Source: Halococcus sediminicola (GTDB lineage Archaea; Halobacteriota; Halobacteria; Halobacteriales; Halococcaceae). Taken from it: DNA of 47,118 nt. This document shows positions 1-6,953 of the stretch, one piece after another (the stretch's first letter is position 1; every line of letters begins with the position of its first letter). Where the stretch lies: assembly GCF_000755245.1 (NCBI RefSeq), contig NZ_BBMP01000002.1:1-47118 (forward strand), given 5' to 3'. A program made the position numbers and the translations under genes. The notes under the pieces were generated by a model that saw only the letters and a list, made by a program, of their open reading frames with translations, made no database searches and was not told where the DNA came from.

Positions 1-688
1 TGTCAATTTAGTGCCTCATAAGTATTTATCTCATTTGCCCTTCTTGTGTTACACATTGCACTCGTTTTTTTTTTTTTAAGTATCGGGTGCACCTGCAGAT
101 GTAACACATGCATTTCGTCGTCAGCGTCAGATGGTTATAAGAAACAGGAGTAGAGTGTAGTCGGTGTAGCCGGGGGGGGGGGGTCTCCGAAAGTCGCGTC
201 ATGAGAGAGTTGAGAAAATTCCTATGGAAGAAGTTTCGCCGACCCCCGACTACACCTCTCTGAAATCAGAACAGTATTTCAAATGGTATAATCCCTCTAT
301 CAGGGATAGCTGACGCGCGGGCGAAAACTCCGATTTGGACCGATACTATCCGGTTTTGCGCGAGAATTCGAGTGTACGTTTCGAGTGGTATAATTCCTTA
401 TCGTTATCTACACCTATCAATCACCATGACTGTTATAAGTGTGCGGCACCTCCTTCTAAATAGCCGACGACCTACCCAGCGGCGCGTTGCTCGCGGGAGG
501 GCGTCACAACTATTCGAGAATGAAAACGAGGCGAGGGTGGCATTAACACCCTCGCTCAAAACACGACGGTTCGGTGATTGAACCCGACCGCGGGGGCGGT
601 GGCTTCGACCTAATCTACGCGGTGCTGCTATTAAGTCGTTTCGTTACCCCGTCTGTGGTCGTGAGATATTGCGGAGATAACGACACAC
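1..688. other. Gene-free, repeat-rich stretch upstream of the replication operon (candidate origin/control region)
   Basis: No convincing gene lies here. The stretch is clearly AT-richer than the rest of the window. It holds a 13-nt T run (65-77) and a 12-nt G run (172-183). Inverted repeats are visible: TGTGTTACA (45-53) with TGTAACACA (100-108), and AGAGTGTAGTCGG (152-164) with a 14-nt near-complement at 246-259. Two TATA-like GGTATAAT motifs lie near 286 and 390. Because it directly precedes a primase-helicase operon, a replication origin or promoter/operator region is a reasonable inference. Nothing proves it. Confidence 0.45.
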
Positions 689-928
689 ATGCAAGGATAC
701 GAAAATAGCAGGCGAGATAGTGAAACGAATAACCATTCTTTGAGTGAAGAAATGGACGAACAGCAACGTGAATACGGATTATCAAACAGCGAACGCGAAT
801 GTGTGGCCCGCCTACTGCCGGCCGACACCCCCGGTCTGGACTGCTACCGGCACGGCAGGGAGGGCGGGCAACAAGCGTGTTTTGAGGAATTCGGCGCGGA
901 GATGTGCATTGGACGGTTACTTCCATGA
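689..928 (+). CDS. Small hypothetical protein, first gene of the replication operon
   Basis: A 79-residue acidic protein that I do not recognise. Two in-frame ATGs (689 and 752) could serve as start; the longer form is given. The C-terminal half, from about residue 30, contains three cysteines and looks more protein-like than the polar N-terminus. Its TGA overlaps the ATG of the next gene (ATGA at 925-928), which suggests translational coupling to the primase-helicase. This overlap is the main reason to believe it is real. It could be a regulatory or accessory replication protein, but there is no motif to support a function. Confidence 0.55.
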   Translation: MQGYENSRRDSETNNHSLSEEMDEQQREYGLSNSERECVARLLPADTPGLDCYRHGREGGQQACFEEFGAEMCIGRLLP

Positions 929-3459
929 GTACGACCACTTCCGAGAGCGGTGCAGTCGCGGAGTTGGACACGACCACCGCCCTGACCGCCGAGAGCGAAC
1001 GTGAGCGCGTGGCCGACCGGCTCCACGAAGCCGGTCTAAGCAACCAGCGGTTCGTGGTCGTTGAAGACGGTACGAAGGTATGCCACAACCACAGTCAGCG
1101 TACGCCCGACGACCCACAACTGACGGGTAACTACGGCGTCTATGCTGGCCCCGGCGCGGACGCCGACGACGAGAGCGACGGGTGGCTTGTGGACGTGGAC
1201 GTTGACGATTACGCCGCCGACGCCGACGCACGCGAAGCACTCGAAGCTATCAACGCACTCCCTGAGACGCTTACCGTCGAGACACCCCACACGGACGGCG
1301 AGACGGGCGGCCACCGATTCTACGCCGTGACGGGCGACGTGGTGGCCGCCATGCAGGACGTGACCGGCGGAAAGTCGAACCCCTCGCCCTCGTGGGGCGA
1401 GGTTAGGGTTGCCAACCAGTACGTCGTTGGTCCCGGCTCACAACTCGACGGTTGCGACAAAGAAGACTGTGAGACGTGCGCGACGCCCGACGGCGGCCGG
1501 TATCGTATCGCCGACGGTGGCGACCGGCCGATAGCTACGATAACCGCCGAGCAGTTGGCCGACGCGCTCCGCGAGGACCCCACCTACGCCGACAAGGACA
1601 CCGCCGGCACGGACGCTACCGACCCAGCGGAGTACGACGGAACCGGCACCGATGCAGAGACGGTCGCACGAAACCACACGTGGCTGCGGGACTACCTCGC
1701 ACTCGGCGACGACGACCGCTCGCGGGCGGACTTTCGCGCCTGCTGTCTCATGATTGAGAGCGGCGTCGCCGAAGCCGACGCGCGGGCGTTGCTCAACGGC
1801 TCGCCCCACACAAAGGTCCACGAGCGGGGTGAGGGTTATTGGCGTGAGACGTGGCGAAGCGCACTCCGCGCGGCCGACCTCCCGGACACCGGGACCGAGA
1901 GCGACGACGACACCGACGACGAAGGTGTGTCGGACGACGCGCCTTTCGAGGAGCGGGTCCGCGCCCGCGTGCTCGACCCCTACGAAAAGTCTGAGGGCGG
2001 TATCACCTCCCCGACGGCGATTAACCGCTTCGCGGAGGAACTTGAACGGGAGTGTCACTTTGTCATGCCCGGCGAGCACGTCCGGGGGTGGTACAATGAG
2101 CTATATCGCTACAACCCCGAGACGGGCGTGTACGAGCGCGGTGCCGTCGAGCACGTCATGGATGTGGCGGAGCGGACGCTCGGCGACTTTGCAACGAACC
2201 ACCGGATTCGTGAAATCGTTGCGAAAGTCGAGCGGCGGAACCTCCGGCACGACGGTTTCGAGAGCCACCCCGCCCGGCAGGTTGTGGGCAACGGGATTCT
2301 CGACCTGCGCACGCTCGACCTCGCGCCTCACACCCCCGAGGAGTACCACCAACGGCGCATAGCGTGGGATTACCCCGGCCCCGACGCCGAAGCGCCGGTC
2401 GCCGACGCGTTCATCCACAGCGTTGTGGGGTCCGACGCGGACGCCGAGACGCTGTATCAGCTCATGGCGCACACGCTCTACGGCGGCTATCCCGACGCGA
2501 AACTCGCCATGCTCGTGGGCGACGGCGAGAACGGCAAATCCCTCGTTCTGTGGCTTGTGCGGCGGTTCCTCTCGGCGACCGGCGGCCCGGTGGATGTGGG
2601 TGGCCGCGACGGCGAGGACGGCGAGGGCGGTACCACCGACAACGAGAACGTGGCGAACGTGCCGCTCTCACAGTTATCCGACGAGGGCAGTTTCGCGCTC
2701 CACCAGTTGAACGGCAAGATGGTGAATATCAACGCCGACCTGTCGAGCGAGGACGTTCAAGAGCAATCCGTCTTGAAGAAAATGACCGGTGACGACCTGA
2801 TATGGGCGAATGTCAAGAACAGGACGCCTATCGAATTCAAGAACAGGGCGACGGGGCTGTTCGCGGCGAACACGCTCCCCTCGTTCGGCGAGGACAGCCG
2901 GGCTGTGTGGAGACGGTGGCTTGTTGTTCAATTCCCGTACACGTTCGTATCGGGAGAGCCGACTGCCCCCGACGAAAAGCGGGTGGAGCGCCGCGACGTA
3001 CTCAAGGCGCGTATCGGTGCGGAGAGTGAAATGGAGGGGTTACTCGCCCGTGCGGCCCGAGAGGTTCACGACTGGTACAACGACCGCGAGCGCGATTTCT
3101 TCACGAACGCGGCGAGTCCCGAGGACGTTCGTGACACCATGCTCCGCGGGAGCGACCCGGTGTATCACTTCGCGCGGGTTGCGCTCGAACCGAACGACGA
3201 TGGGAGCGGTGAAATTTCGAAGAAGGACGTTCGTAACGCTTTCCGCGAGTTCGTAAAGGCCGAGCGTATATCGACCAATTTGACGGCCGACCCCAAACAG
3301 TTCGGGACCGAATTGTTCGCGCTCGAAGACTACCATATCGATAGCGACCGCACGACGATAGAAGGCGAACGCGTGACGACCTACACGGGCATTTCTTTCA
3401 CCGACCGGGGAGAGCAGTTGCTCGCCGACGACGACGACACGAACGGGGGCGGTGAATGA
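925..3459 (+). CDS. Prim-Pol / SF3 helicase replication protein (plasmid/virus primase-helicase)
   Basis: An 844-residue multidomain replication protein. The N-terminal part resembles a bifunctional primase-polymerase domain: an acidic VDVDVDD strand puts D90 and D92 in the usual DxD position, with GGH (H130) and a VVGPGS segment following. A linker rich in D/E/T leads to a D5-type SF3 helicase: Walker A GDGENGKS at 532-539, then a strand NINADLSS in the Walker B position and FAANTLPSF as a sensor-like segment. The C-terminus resembles a winged-helix region. The start at 925 was chosen because it gives an ATGA overlap with the preceding ORF; an upstream in-frame ATG at 904 is less likely. In the family, such proteins prime and unwind DNA for plasmids, proviruses and integrated elements. 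No integrase or partition gene accompanies it here. Confidence 0.9.
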   Translation: MSTTTSESGAVAELDTTTALTAESERERVADRLHEAGLSNQRFVVVEDGTKVCHNHSQRTPDDPQLTGNYGVYAGPGADADDESDGWLVDVDVDDYAADADAREALEAINALPETLTVETPHTDGETGGHRFYAVTGDVVAAMQDVTGGKSNPSPSWGEVRVANQYVVGPGSQLDGCDKEDCETCATPDGGRYRIADGGDRPIATITAEQLADALREDPTYADKDTAGTDATDPAEYDGTGTDAETVARNHTWLRDYLALGDDDRSRADFRACCLMIESGVAEADARALLNGSPHTKVHERGEGYWRETWRSALRAADLPDTGTESDDDTDDEGVSDDAPFEERVRARVLDPYEKSEGGITSPTAINRFAEELERECHFVMPGEHVRGWYNELYRYNPETGVYERGAVEHVMDVAERTLGDFATNHRIREIVAKVERRNLRHDGFESHPARQVVGNGILDLRTLDLAPHTPEEYHQRRIAWDYPGPDAEAPVADAFIHSVVGSDADAETLYQLMAHTLYGGYPDAKLAMLVGDGENGKSLVLWLVRRFLSATGGPVDVGGRDGEDGEGGTTDNENVANVPLSQLSDEGSFALHQLNGKMVNINADLSSEDVQEQSVLKKMTGDDLIWANVKNRTPIEFKNRATGLFAANTLPSFGEDSRAVWRRWLVVQFPYTFVSGEPTAPDEKRVERRDVLKARIGAESEMEGLLARAAREVHDWYNDRERDFFTNAASPEDVRDTMLRGSDPVYHFARVALEPNDDGSGEISKKDVRNAFREFVKAERISTNLTADPKQFGTELFALEDYHIDSDRTTIEGERVTTYTGISFTDRGEQLLADDDDTNGGGE

Positions 3460-3659
3460 CCAACGACGAACGGGCGGGACCCCGCGGAGACGAGCGCGAG
3501 AACACAGACATTCTCGACGCTCTCGAAAGCGTCAATGACGCTCTCGACGCCCTCGACGGGAAAGTTGAGAGCCTACGACGTATGAAAGCGCGCAGGCGCT
3601 TCCACGATGAAAACCGGCGCTACACAGAGAACTACGACGAACACAGAGAGCTAACGTAA
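3456..3659 (+). CDS. Small charged protein with predicted coiled coil
   Basis: A 67-residue highly charged protein. Residues about 19-45 follow a heptad-like pattern of I/L/V (ILDALESVNDALDAL), which suggests a coiled coil, followed by a basic and then polar tail. It overlaps the primase-helicase stop by ATGA and the next gene start by TAATG, so it sits in a translationally coupled series. I do not recognise a family. A small accessory replication protein or a protein-protein adaptor is possible, but this is inference from context only. Confidence 0.6.
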   Translation: MTNDERAGPRGDERENTDILDALESVNDALDALDGKVESLRRMKARRRFHDENRRYTENYDEHRELT

Positions 3660-4549
3660 TGGGACTAACAGATAGAGCTTTCGAGCTATTCGGGGCGCGA
3701 ATTCCACCCGGGCGGAATGGAAAAGTCCCCCGGATAGTGGATGAGAGCACAGGCACAGGCACAGACGCGGAAGTGACGGCGAGCGACGACGCGGGTACGG
3801 CTTCGGCAGGGATGCGTCCGCCGAAGCGCCCACCGAACCAATCACAGAACAGCAACAGCGGAAGCAATCAGGACAGCAACACAATGGCAGAAGTTAACAC
3901 GGAGAAAGTGGCAGAGGAGATAGGCAACGACGCGGATAACGAGTTGGGGCGAATCACGGCGGCAATAGCCGAGGGCGCGGGCTTCTCTCATGAGGCTCTC
4001 GACGCGCTTGTGTTCGAGGCGCTCGCCGTCGAGGCGTTCGGCGAGGACGCCGTAAAGCGTGCGCGTCGAACCGTCATCAAAGACTTGCTCGAAAACTACG
4101 TGGAGGACCGCGTGGTTGGTGAACTCGAAGCGTCGAGAACGCCCGGCACCGGTGCCGGCATCGGCGGCGCGGTTCTGACCGGCAGCGGCGTACAGACGAC
4201 TGCCGCGACTGCGGGCGCTCTCGGCGGCGAGGATTTGGACTCGTACGGGACTGGGGTCGAAGGCGACGACGGGCGTGTGAGCGACGTATCGAAGTGGCAA
4301 CAGCAGCAGGCGCTCGCGGCCGAAGCGCCCACCGACCCACGTCTCGACGCCTACGGGACGGGAACGGAACGCGTCGGTGAGGACGGCACGGAAGTGGACA
4401 CGGTGGACGCAGACCACGCCGAAGCCTCGGAGCGCGCCCGTCTCAAAGCCAACGCGAAGCTCATTGAGCAGAACGAACGCGAGAGCGCCGGCAGCGACGA
4501 CCCCGAGGATTATGGCACGGGCGTTGAGAAATCGGGGAGAGGCCGATGA
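3659..4549 (+). CDS. Hypothetical protein with three DxYGTGxE repeats
   Basis: A 296-residue acidic protein of unknown function. The first 75 residues are low-complexity. Residues about 78-160 form a plausible helical domain rich in A/E/L (VAEEIGNDADNELGRITAAI and onward). The C-terminal half is disordered-looking and carries three copies of a short motif: D194-x-Y196-G-T-G-x-E201, D230-x-Y232-G-T-G-x-E237 and D284-Y285-G-T-G-x-E290. These repeats look like short linear binding motifs. The gene starts at a TAATG overlap with the previous one and ends by ATGA with the next. An internal ATG at 3884 (residue 76) just before the helical domain is an alternative start. No transmembrane segment or signal peptide is seen. 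Confidence 0.65.
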   Translation: MGLTDRAFELFGARIPPGRNGKVPRIVDESTGTGTDAEVTASDDAGTASAGMRPPKRPPNQSQNSNSGSNQDSNTMAEVNTEKVAEEIGNDADNELGRITAAIAEGAGFSHEALDALVFEALAVEAFGEDAVKRARRTVIKDLLENYVEDRVVGELEASRTPGTGAGIGGAVLTGSGVQTTAATAGALGGEDLDSYGTGVEGDDGRVSDVSKWQQQQALAAEAPTDPRLDAYGTGTERVGEDGTEVDTVDADHAEASERARLKANAKLIEQNERESAGSDDPEDYGTGVEKSGRGR

Positions 4550-4965
4550 AAGCGGCTCTCGTCCACGACGCCGACCCTACTGAAATCAGCGTGGCTGACT
4601 ACTACGGTCTCGGCGAGGACGACGACCGGGCTCTCGTCGCCTACGCCCCGTACGTCGGACCGGCACCCGACAACTACGATGTGGTAAAAGATGGCACGGT
4701 CCGTAAGCCCGACGAGACGGCCAACGACCCCGCGGACGTGACTCTCGCCACGTATCAGCTTGGCGACCGGCTCCCCGCCGGGAAGGTTACTCTCGCGGAG
4801 TTTCAGGCGGGGTACGGGACGCTCGCGCTGATAAATCCCACCTACGGGCAAGTCTCGGTGGGCGGCACCAACATGGCATCACTCTCTCACAGCGACATTG
4901 AGAAGATTAACCGCGGCGCTCGCTCGCCGGACCCGGACGCACCCGCCGGCAGCGAAGGCGAATAG
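4546..4965 (+). CDS. Hypothetical protein of the accessory operon
   Basis: A 139-residue acidic protein that I cannot assign to a family. It starts at an ATGA overlap with the preceding gene. It contains a mixed alpha/beta-looking region (residues 10-60), then TYQLGDRLPAGKVTLAEFQAGYGTLALINPTYGQV with regular hydrophobic spacing, and a short disordered acidic tail. There is no signal peptide, membrane segment or cysteine motif. Its placement in an overlapping operon behind a primase-helicase suggests a role in replication, copy control or virion formation, without direct evidence for any of these. Confidence 0.6.
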   Translation: MKAALVHDADPTEISVADYYGLGEDDDRALVAYAPYVGPAPDNYDVVKDGTVRKPDETANDPADVTLATYQLGDRLPAGKVTLAEFQAGYGTLALINPTYGQVSVGGTNMASLSHSDIEKINRGARSPDPDAPAGSEGE

Positions 4966-4988
4966 GAGTAGGATAGGAGCACGCACAC

Positions 4989-5483
4989 ATGACTACGACC
5001 ACGACCGCGAAAACGACGCTCACGGATGTAACCGGCCGTGAACCGCTCCCCGACGCCGTAGCCGAGCTGATGGAGAGCAGTCGCACGCTCGGCGACCTCG
5101 TAGAGCGGGTGTGGCGGCTGTTGCCCGCCGCTGACCGGGACGGGACACCGCCCGAGCGAGGCGTATCTGTGCGGTCGCTAATGGCCCTCACGGGAGAGAA
5201 CCGCCGACGCATCGAGAATGGCGTGCTCTCCCGACTTCGACAGGCGGGCGTGGTCGAGCGTCAGCTTACCCACACCCGGGGGGTACGAGTTGCGTACTAC
5301 CGGACTGACACTGTGGACCCGTTGTTCGCCGACGCGCGTCGAGAGTGCGAGCGTGAGCGCGCCACGTCGCCGACTTACCTCCTGCCCTCACCGCGCAGGG
5401 TTCGGCCCGGCGGCCCCTCGATTGAGGACCCCTTCGCGGTGGACCCCGACGGTCTCGCCTTTGGCGGCGCAGGAGGCGACTGA
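4989..5483 (+). CDS. Winged-helix-like DNA-binding protein
   Basis: A 164-residue protein. Residues about 50-105 (SVRSLMALTGENRRRIENGVLSRLRQAGVVERQ, then a basic strand and VAYYRT) look like a winged helix-turn-helix: a helix, turn, recognition helix and wing. The C-terminal 50 residues are proline-rich and probably flexible. It starts 23 bases after the previous stop, preceded by a GGATAGGAG ribosome-binding-like sequence. In this setting it may be a copy-number or transcription regulator of the element, or a replication initiator accessory. The family was not recognised beyond the fold. Confidence 0.65.
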   Translation: MTTTTTAKTTLTDVTGREPLPDAVAELMESSRTLGDLVERVWRLLPAADRDGTPPERGVSVRSLMALTGENRRRIENGVLSRLRQAGVVERQLTHTRGVRVAYYRTDTVDPLFADARRECERERATSPTYLLPSPRRVRPGGPSIEDPFAVDPDGLAFGGAGGD

Positions 5484-5487
5484 CGCC

Positions 5488-5718
5488 ATGCCCGTGGAAG
5501 TTAAGTGTGCATGGTGCGACGGCGCTTTCGAGGTCGAACCAGCGCGTGCCGAGCGGAGTGAGAACCACTTCTGCGACCACGAGTGTATGGCGAATTTCCA
5601 GTCGAAAACTGTCATGACGTTTTGCGTCGAGTGCTTCAAGCTTGCTTACGTTCCATCGAGGATGGCGAAACAGGATGGCGGCTACGTTTGCGAGCCGTGT
5701 CGCGGTCTTGGCGACTGA
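5488..5718 (+). CDS. Small double zinc-finger protein
   Basis: A 76-residue protein with eight cysteines in two clusters. The first is CAWC, then a CDHEC group about 20 residues later. The second is CVEC, then CEPC about 20 residues later. This spacing predicts two zinc-binding knuckles, the first resembling the small zinc fingers common in haloarchaeal viruses and plasmids. The ATG at 5488 lies 4 bases after the preceding stop, which points to the same operon. Longer in-frame starts upstream would lie inside the previous gene. Likely a nucleic-acid-binding or scaffolding protein; no precise role can be read from sequence. Confidence 0.65.
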   Translation: MPVEVKCAWCDGAFEVEPARAERSENHFCDHECMANFQSKTVMTFCVECFKLAYVPSRMAKQDGGYVCEPCRGLGD

Positions 5719-5734
5719 TACCCACTTTCGGTCT

Positions 5735-5750
5735 TCCCCCAATTGGGGGA
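5735..5750. terminator. 16-bp perfect palindrome after the accessory operon
   Basis: TCCCCCAATTGGGGGA is a perfect palindrome, 16 bases after the last gene of the operon, with T-rich CTTTTACCCTTACTTTT shortly downstream (about 5771-5787). It may act in termination or as a protein-binding site. The function is inferred from position only. Confidence 0.4.
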
Positions 5751-5863
5751 CGGCCGAGCAGTTGGTGAACGCTTTTACCCTTACTTTTGGCCGCCGAAGC
5801 CTCACTTCCACCTTCGTTGTGCGTTACCCGCCGCATCGCTGTTCGAACCACCTCTGACAAACT

Positions 5864-6265
5864 GTTTCAATTTCGTAGAGGGTTTTTCACCGTTCCGAGA
5901 CACAGATTTGTCGGTTTTATGCGCGCGTTAAGCCTTCGGTTTCAATCCCGTAGTGGGTTTTCACCGTCTCGAGACCCCTCTATGCAACGGCATAGCACAT
6001 AGTACTTTCGGTTCCAATCCCGTAGTGGGTTTTCACCGTCCCGAGACACGGCATACTGATGCTGGGTTTCGCCATCTCAGTAGGTTTCAATCCCGTAGTG
6101 GGTTTTCACCGTCCCGAGACATCGTGACTGTGTCGTCCGCGACGTTACGCTCGGTCGTTTCAATCCCGTAGTGGGTTTTCACCGTCCCGAGACGTTCCGA
6201 CGGGTCGCAGTAAGCCACGCCACGCCCCGTTTCAATCCCGTAGTGGGTTTTCACCGTCCCGAGAC
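5864..6265 (-). CRISPR. Mini CRISPR array, six 37-bp repeats and five spacers, no cas genes nearby
   Basis: Repeats lie at 5864-5901 (degenerate, 38 bp), 5939-5975, 6011-6047, 6084-6120, 6157-6193 and 6229-6265. On the plus strand they begin GTTTCAATCCCG and end CCGTCCCGAGAC. Spacers are 37, 35, 36, 36 and 35 bp. The complement ends in GGGATTGAAAC, the usual 3' end of transcribed type I/III repeats that yields an AUUGAAAC handle, so the array is most likely read from the minus strand. The worn repeat is at the left, as expected for the trailer end. No cas gene occurs in the window. The array sits between a mobile replication module and a TnpB gene, so it may belong to a mobile element or be a remnant that relies on Cas proteins encoded elsewhere. 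Confidence 0.95.
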
Positions 6266-6361
6266 AGGGGGTCAAGAGCCAAGGATAGTCCTCTAAATCG
6301 ATTTTCAAGCCGTGAATATCTCTCACTCTTTCGTGGACCTCCGCTATACAGCTCGTTTAAA
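6266..6361 (-). promoter_or_regulatory. Putative CRISPR leader and promoter
   Basis: If the array is transcribed from the minus strand, its leader lies here. On that strand there are TATA-like boxes TTTAAA (6356-6361) and TATAG (6344-6348, complement CTATA). They would start transcription 50-70 bases before the first repeat. A sequence of repeat length with partial similarity to the repeat lies at 6302-6338. Confidence 0.4.
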
Positions 6362-6866
6362 TGGGTCCATGATTCGCGGACCGATTACTTCGTACTGTAT
6401 TGAAACGATTTCTTTTTGCGTTCTTCGGGAGTTTGGTGGAACTCCCTGTAATACGCTGGGATACCCGCTCGTGGCTCGAAGCGTTCGCTCCGTTCGCGTG
6501 CCGAAGCGACCACAGGTGTATAATTTCCGAGGCCGCGTCGGTCGCATGACGACGACCTGTGCCTCAACCCTGTTCGTCTGCTACTGGCGTGGGCCGCTGG
6601 TTGTCAATACCAGTCTTTTCGTCGTGTGGCTGTGTAGACAGCCAGCTATCTCGGCGGGGTCTCGTGGGGTGAAAGGTCCTTCCCCGTGCATTCAAGCCAG
6701 AGACGCCCAGCCGAGCCTAACGACGGGCGGGCTTTCGGTCAGGTAACATCAACCCGACCTACGCAGTGAAACGACTGCGTCCCGGGGAGCGACATATAGC
6801 CACTCCCGGTTGTCACAATCAACGAGGGGTCAACATATAACTATTTGCACGCCCTGTAGTCAGAAC
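6362..6866. other. Non-coding stretch with hairpins between the CRISPR array and tnpB
   Basis: No gene is credible here; open frames are short and have unhaloarchaeal composition. Two hairpins stand out near the right side: ACGCAGT/ACTGCGT with a 6-nt loop (6761-6780), directly followed by CCGGGGAG/CTCCCGG with a one-base bulge (6782-6809). They lie just upstream of the tnpB promoter. They could be the left end of an IS200/IS605-type element or the trace of an older one. Confidence 0.4.
6835..6841 (+). promoter_or_regulatory. TATA box for the tnpB transcript
   Basis: ATATAAC lies 26-32 bases before the ATG at 6867. This is the spacing expected for a leaderless haloarchaeal transcript beginning at or near that ATG. 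Confidence 0.5.
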
Positions 6867-6953
6867 ATGGAAATCTCCGCTTCTACCGAAGCAATGGGGC
6901 TACTCTACCGCTCTGCAGTAATAGAACACCGTAATAGGCAGGAGCTGTGGTGA
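6867..6953 (+). CDS. 28-codon leader ORF coupled to tnpB
   Basis: A short ORF starts at an ATG placed ideally for a leaderless transcript from the TATA box at 6835. It encodes 28 residues, including MEISASTEAMGLLYRSAV and ending QELW. Its TGA overlaps the ATG of tnpB (TGATG at 6951-6955), so ribosomes finishing here could reinitiate on tnpB. No family is recognised. It could be a true small protein, a translation-control leader peptide, or the remnant of a longer N-terminal gene. It is too short for statistical support; the case rests on promoter spacing and overlap. Confidence 0.4.
   Translation: MEISASTEAMGLLYRSAVIEHRNRQELW

Noticed and set aside
372-581. Possible 69-codon gene in the left non-coding stretch
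   Set aside because: GTG start, no ribosome-binding or overlap context, basic composition unlike the neighbouring genes, and interrupted TATA-like motifs inside.
5788-5830. An additional CRISPR repeat left of 5864
   Set aside because: At the right distance only scattered matches (TTCCACC, TTCG) occur; too weak to call.
5841-5857. TTCGAACC near 5842-5850 as a tRNA fragment or attachment site
   Set aside because: A T-loop-like word only. No acceptor or anticodon stem could be built around it, and no matching second copy was seen.
6312-6746. 144-codon open frame right of the CRISPR array
   Set aside because: Cys- and Arg-rich composition unlike halophilic proteins. It starts inside the putative leader and no family is visible.
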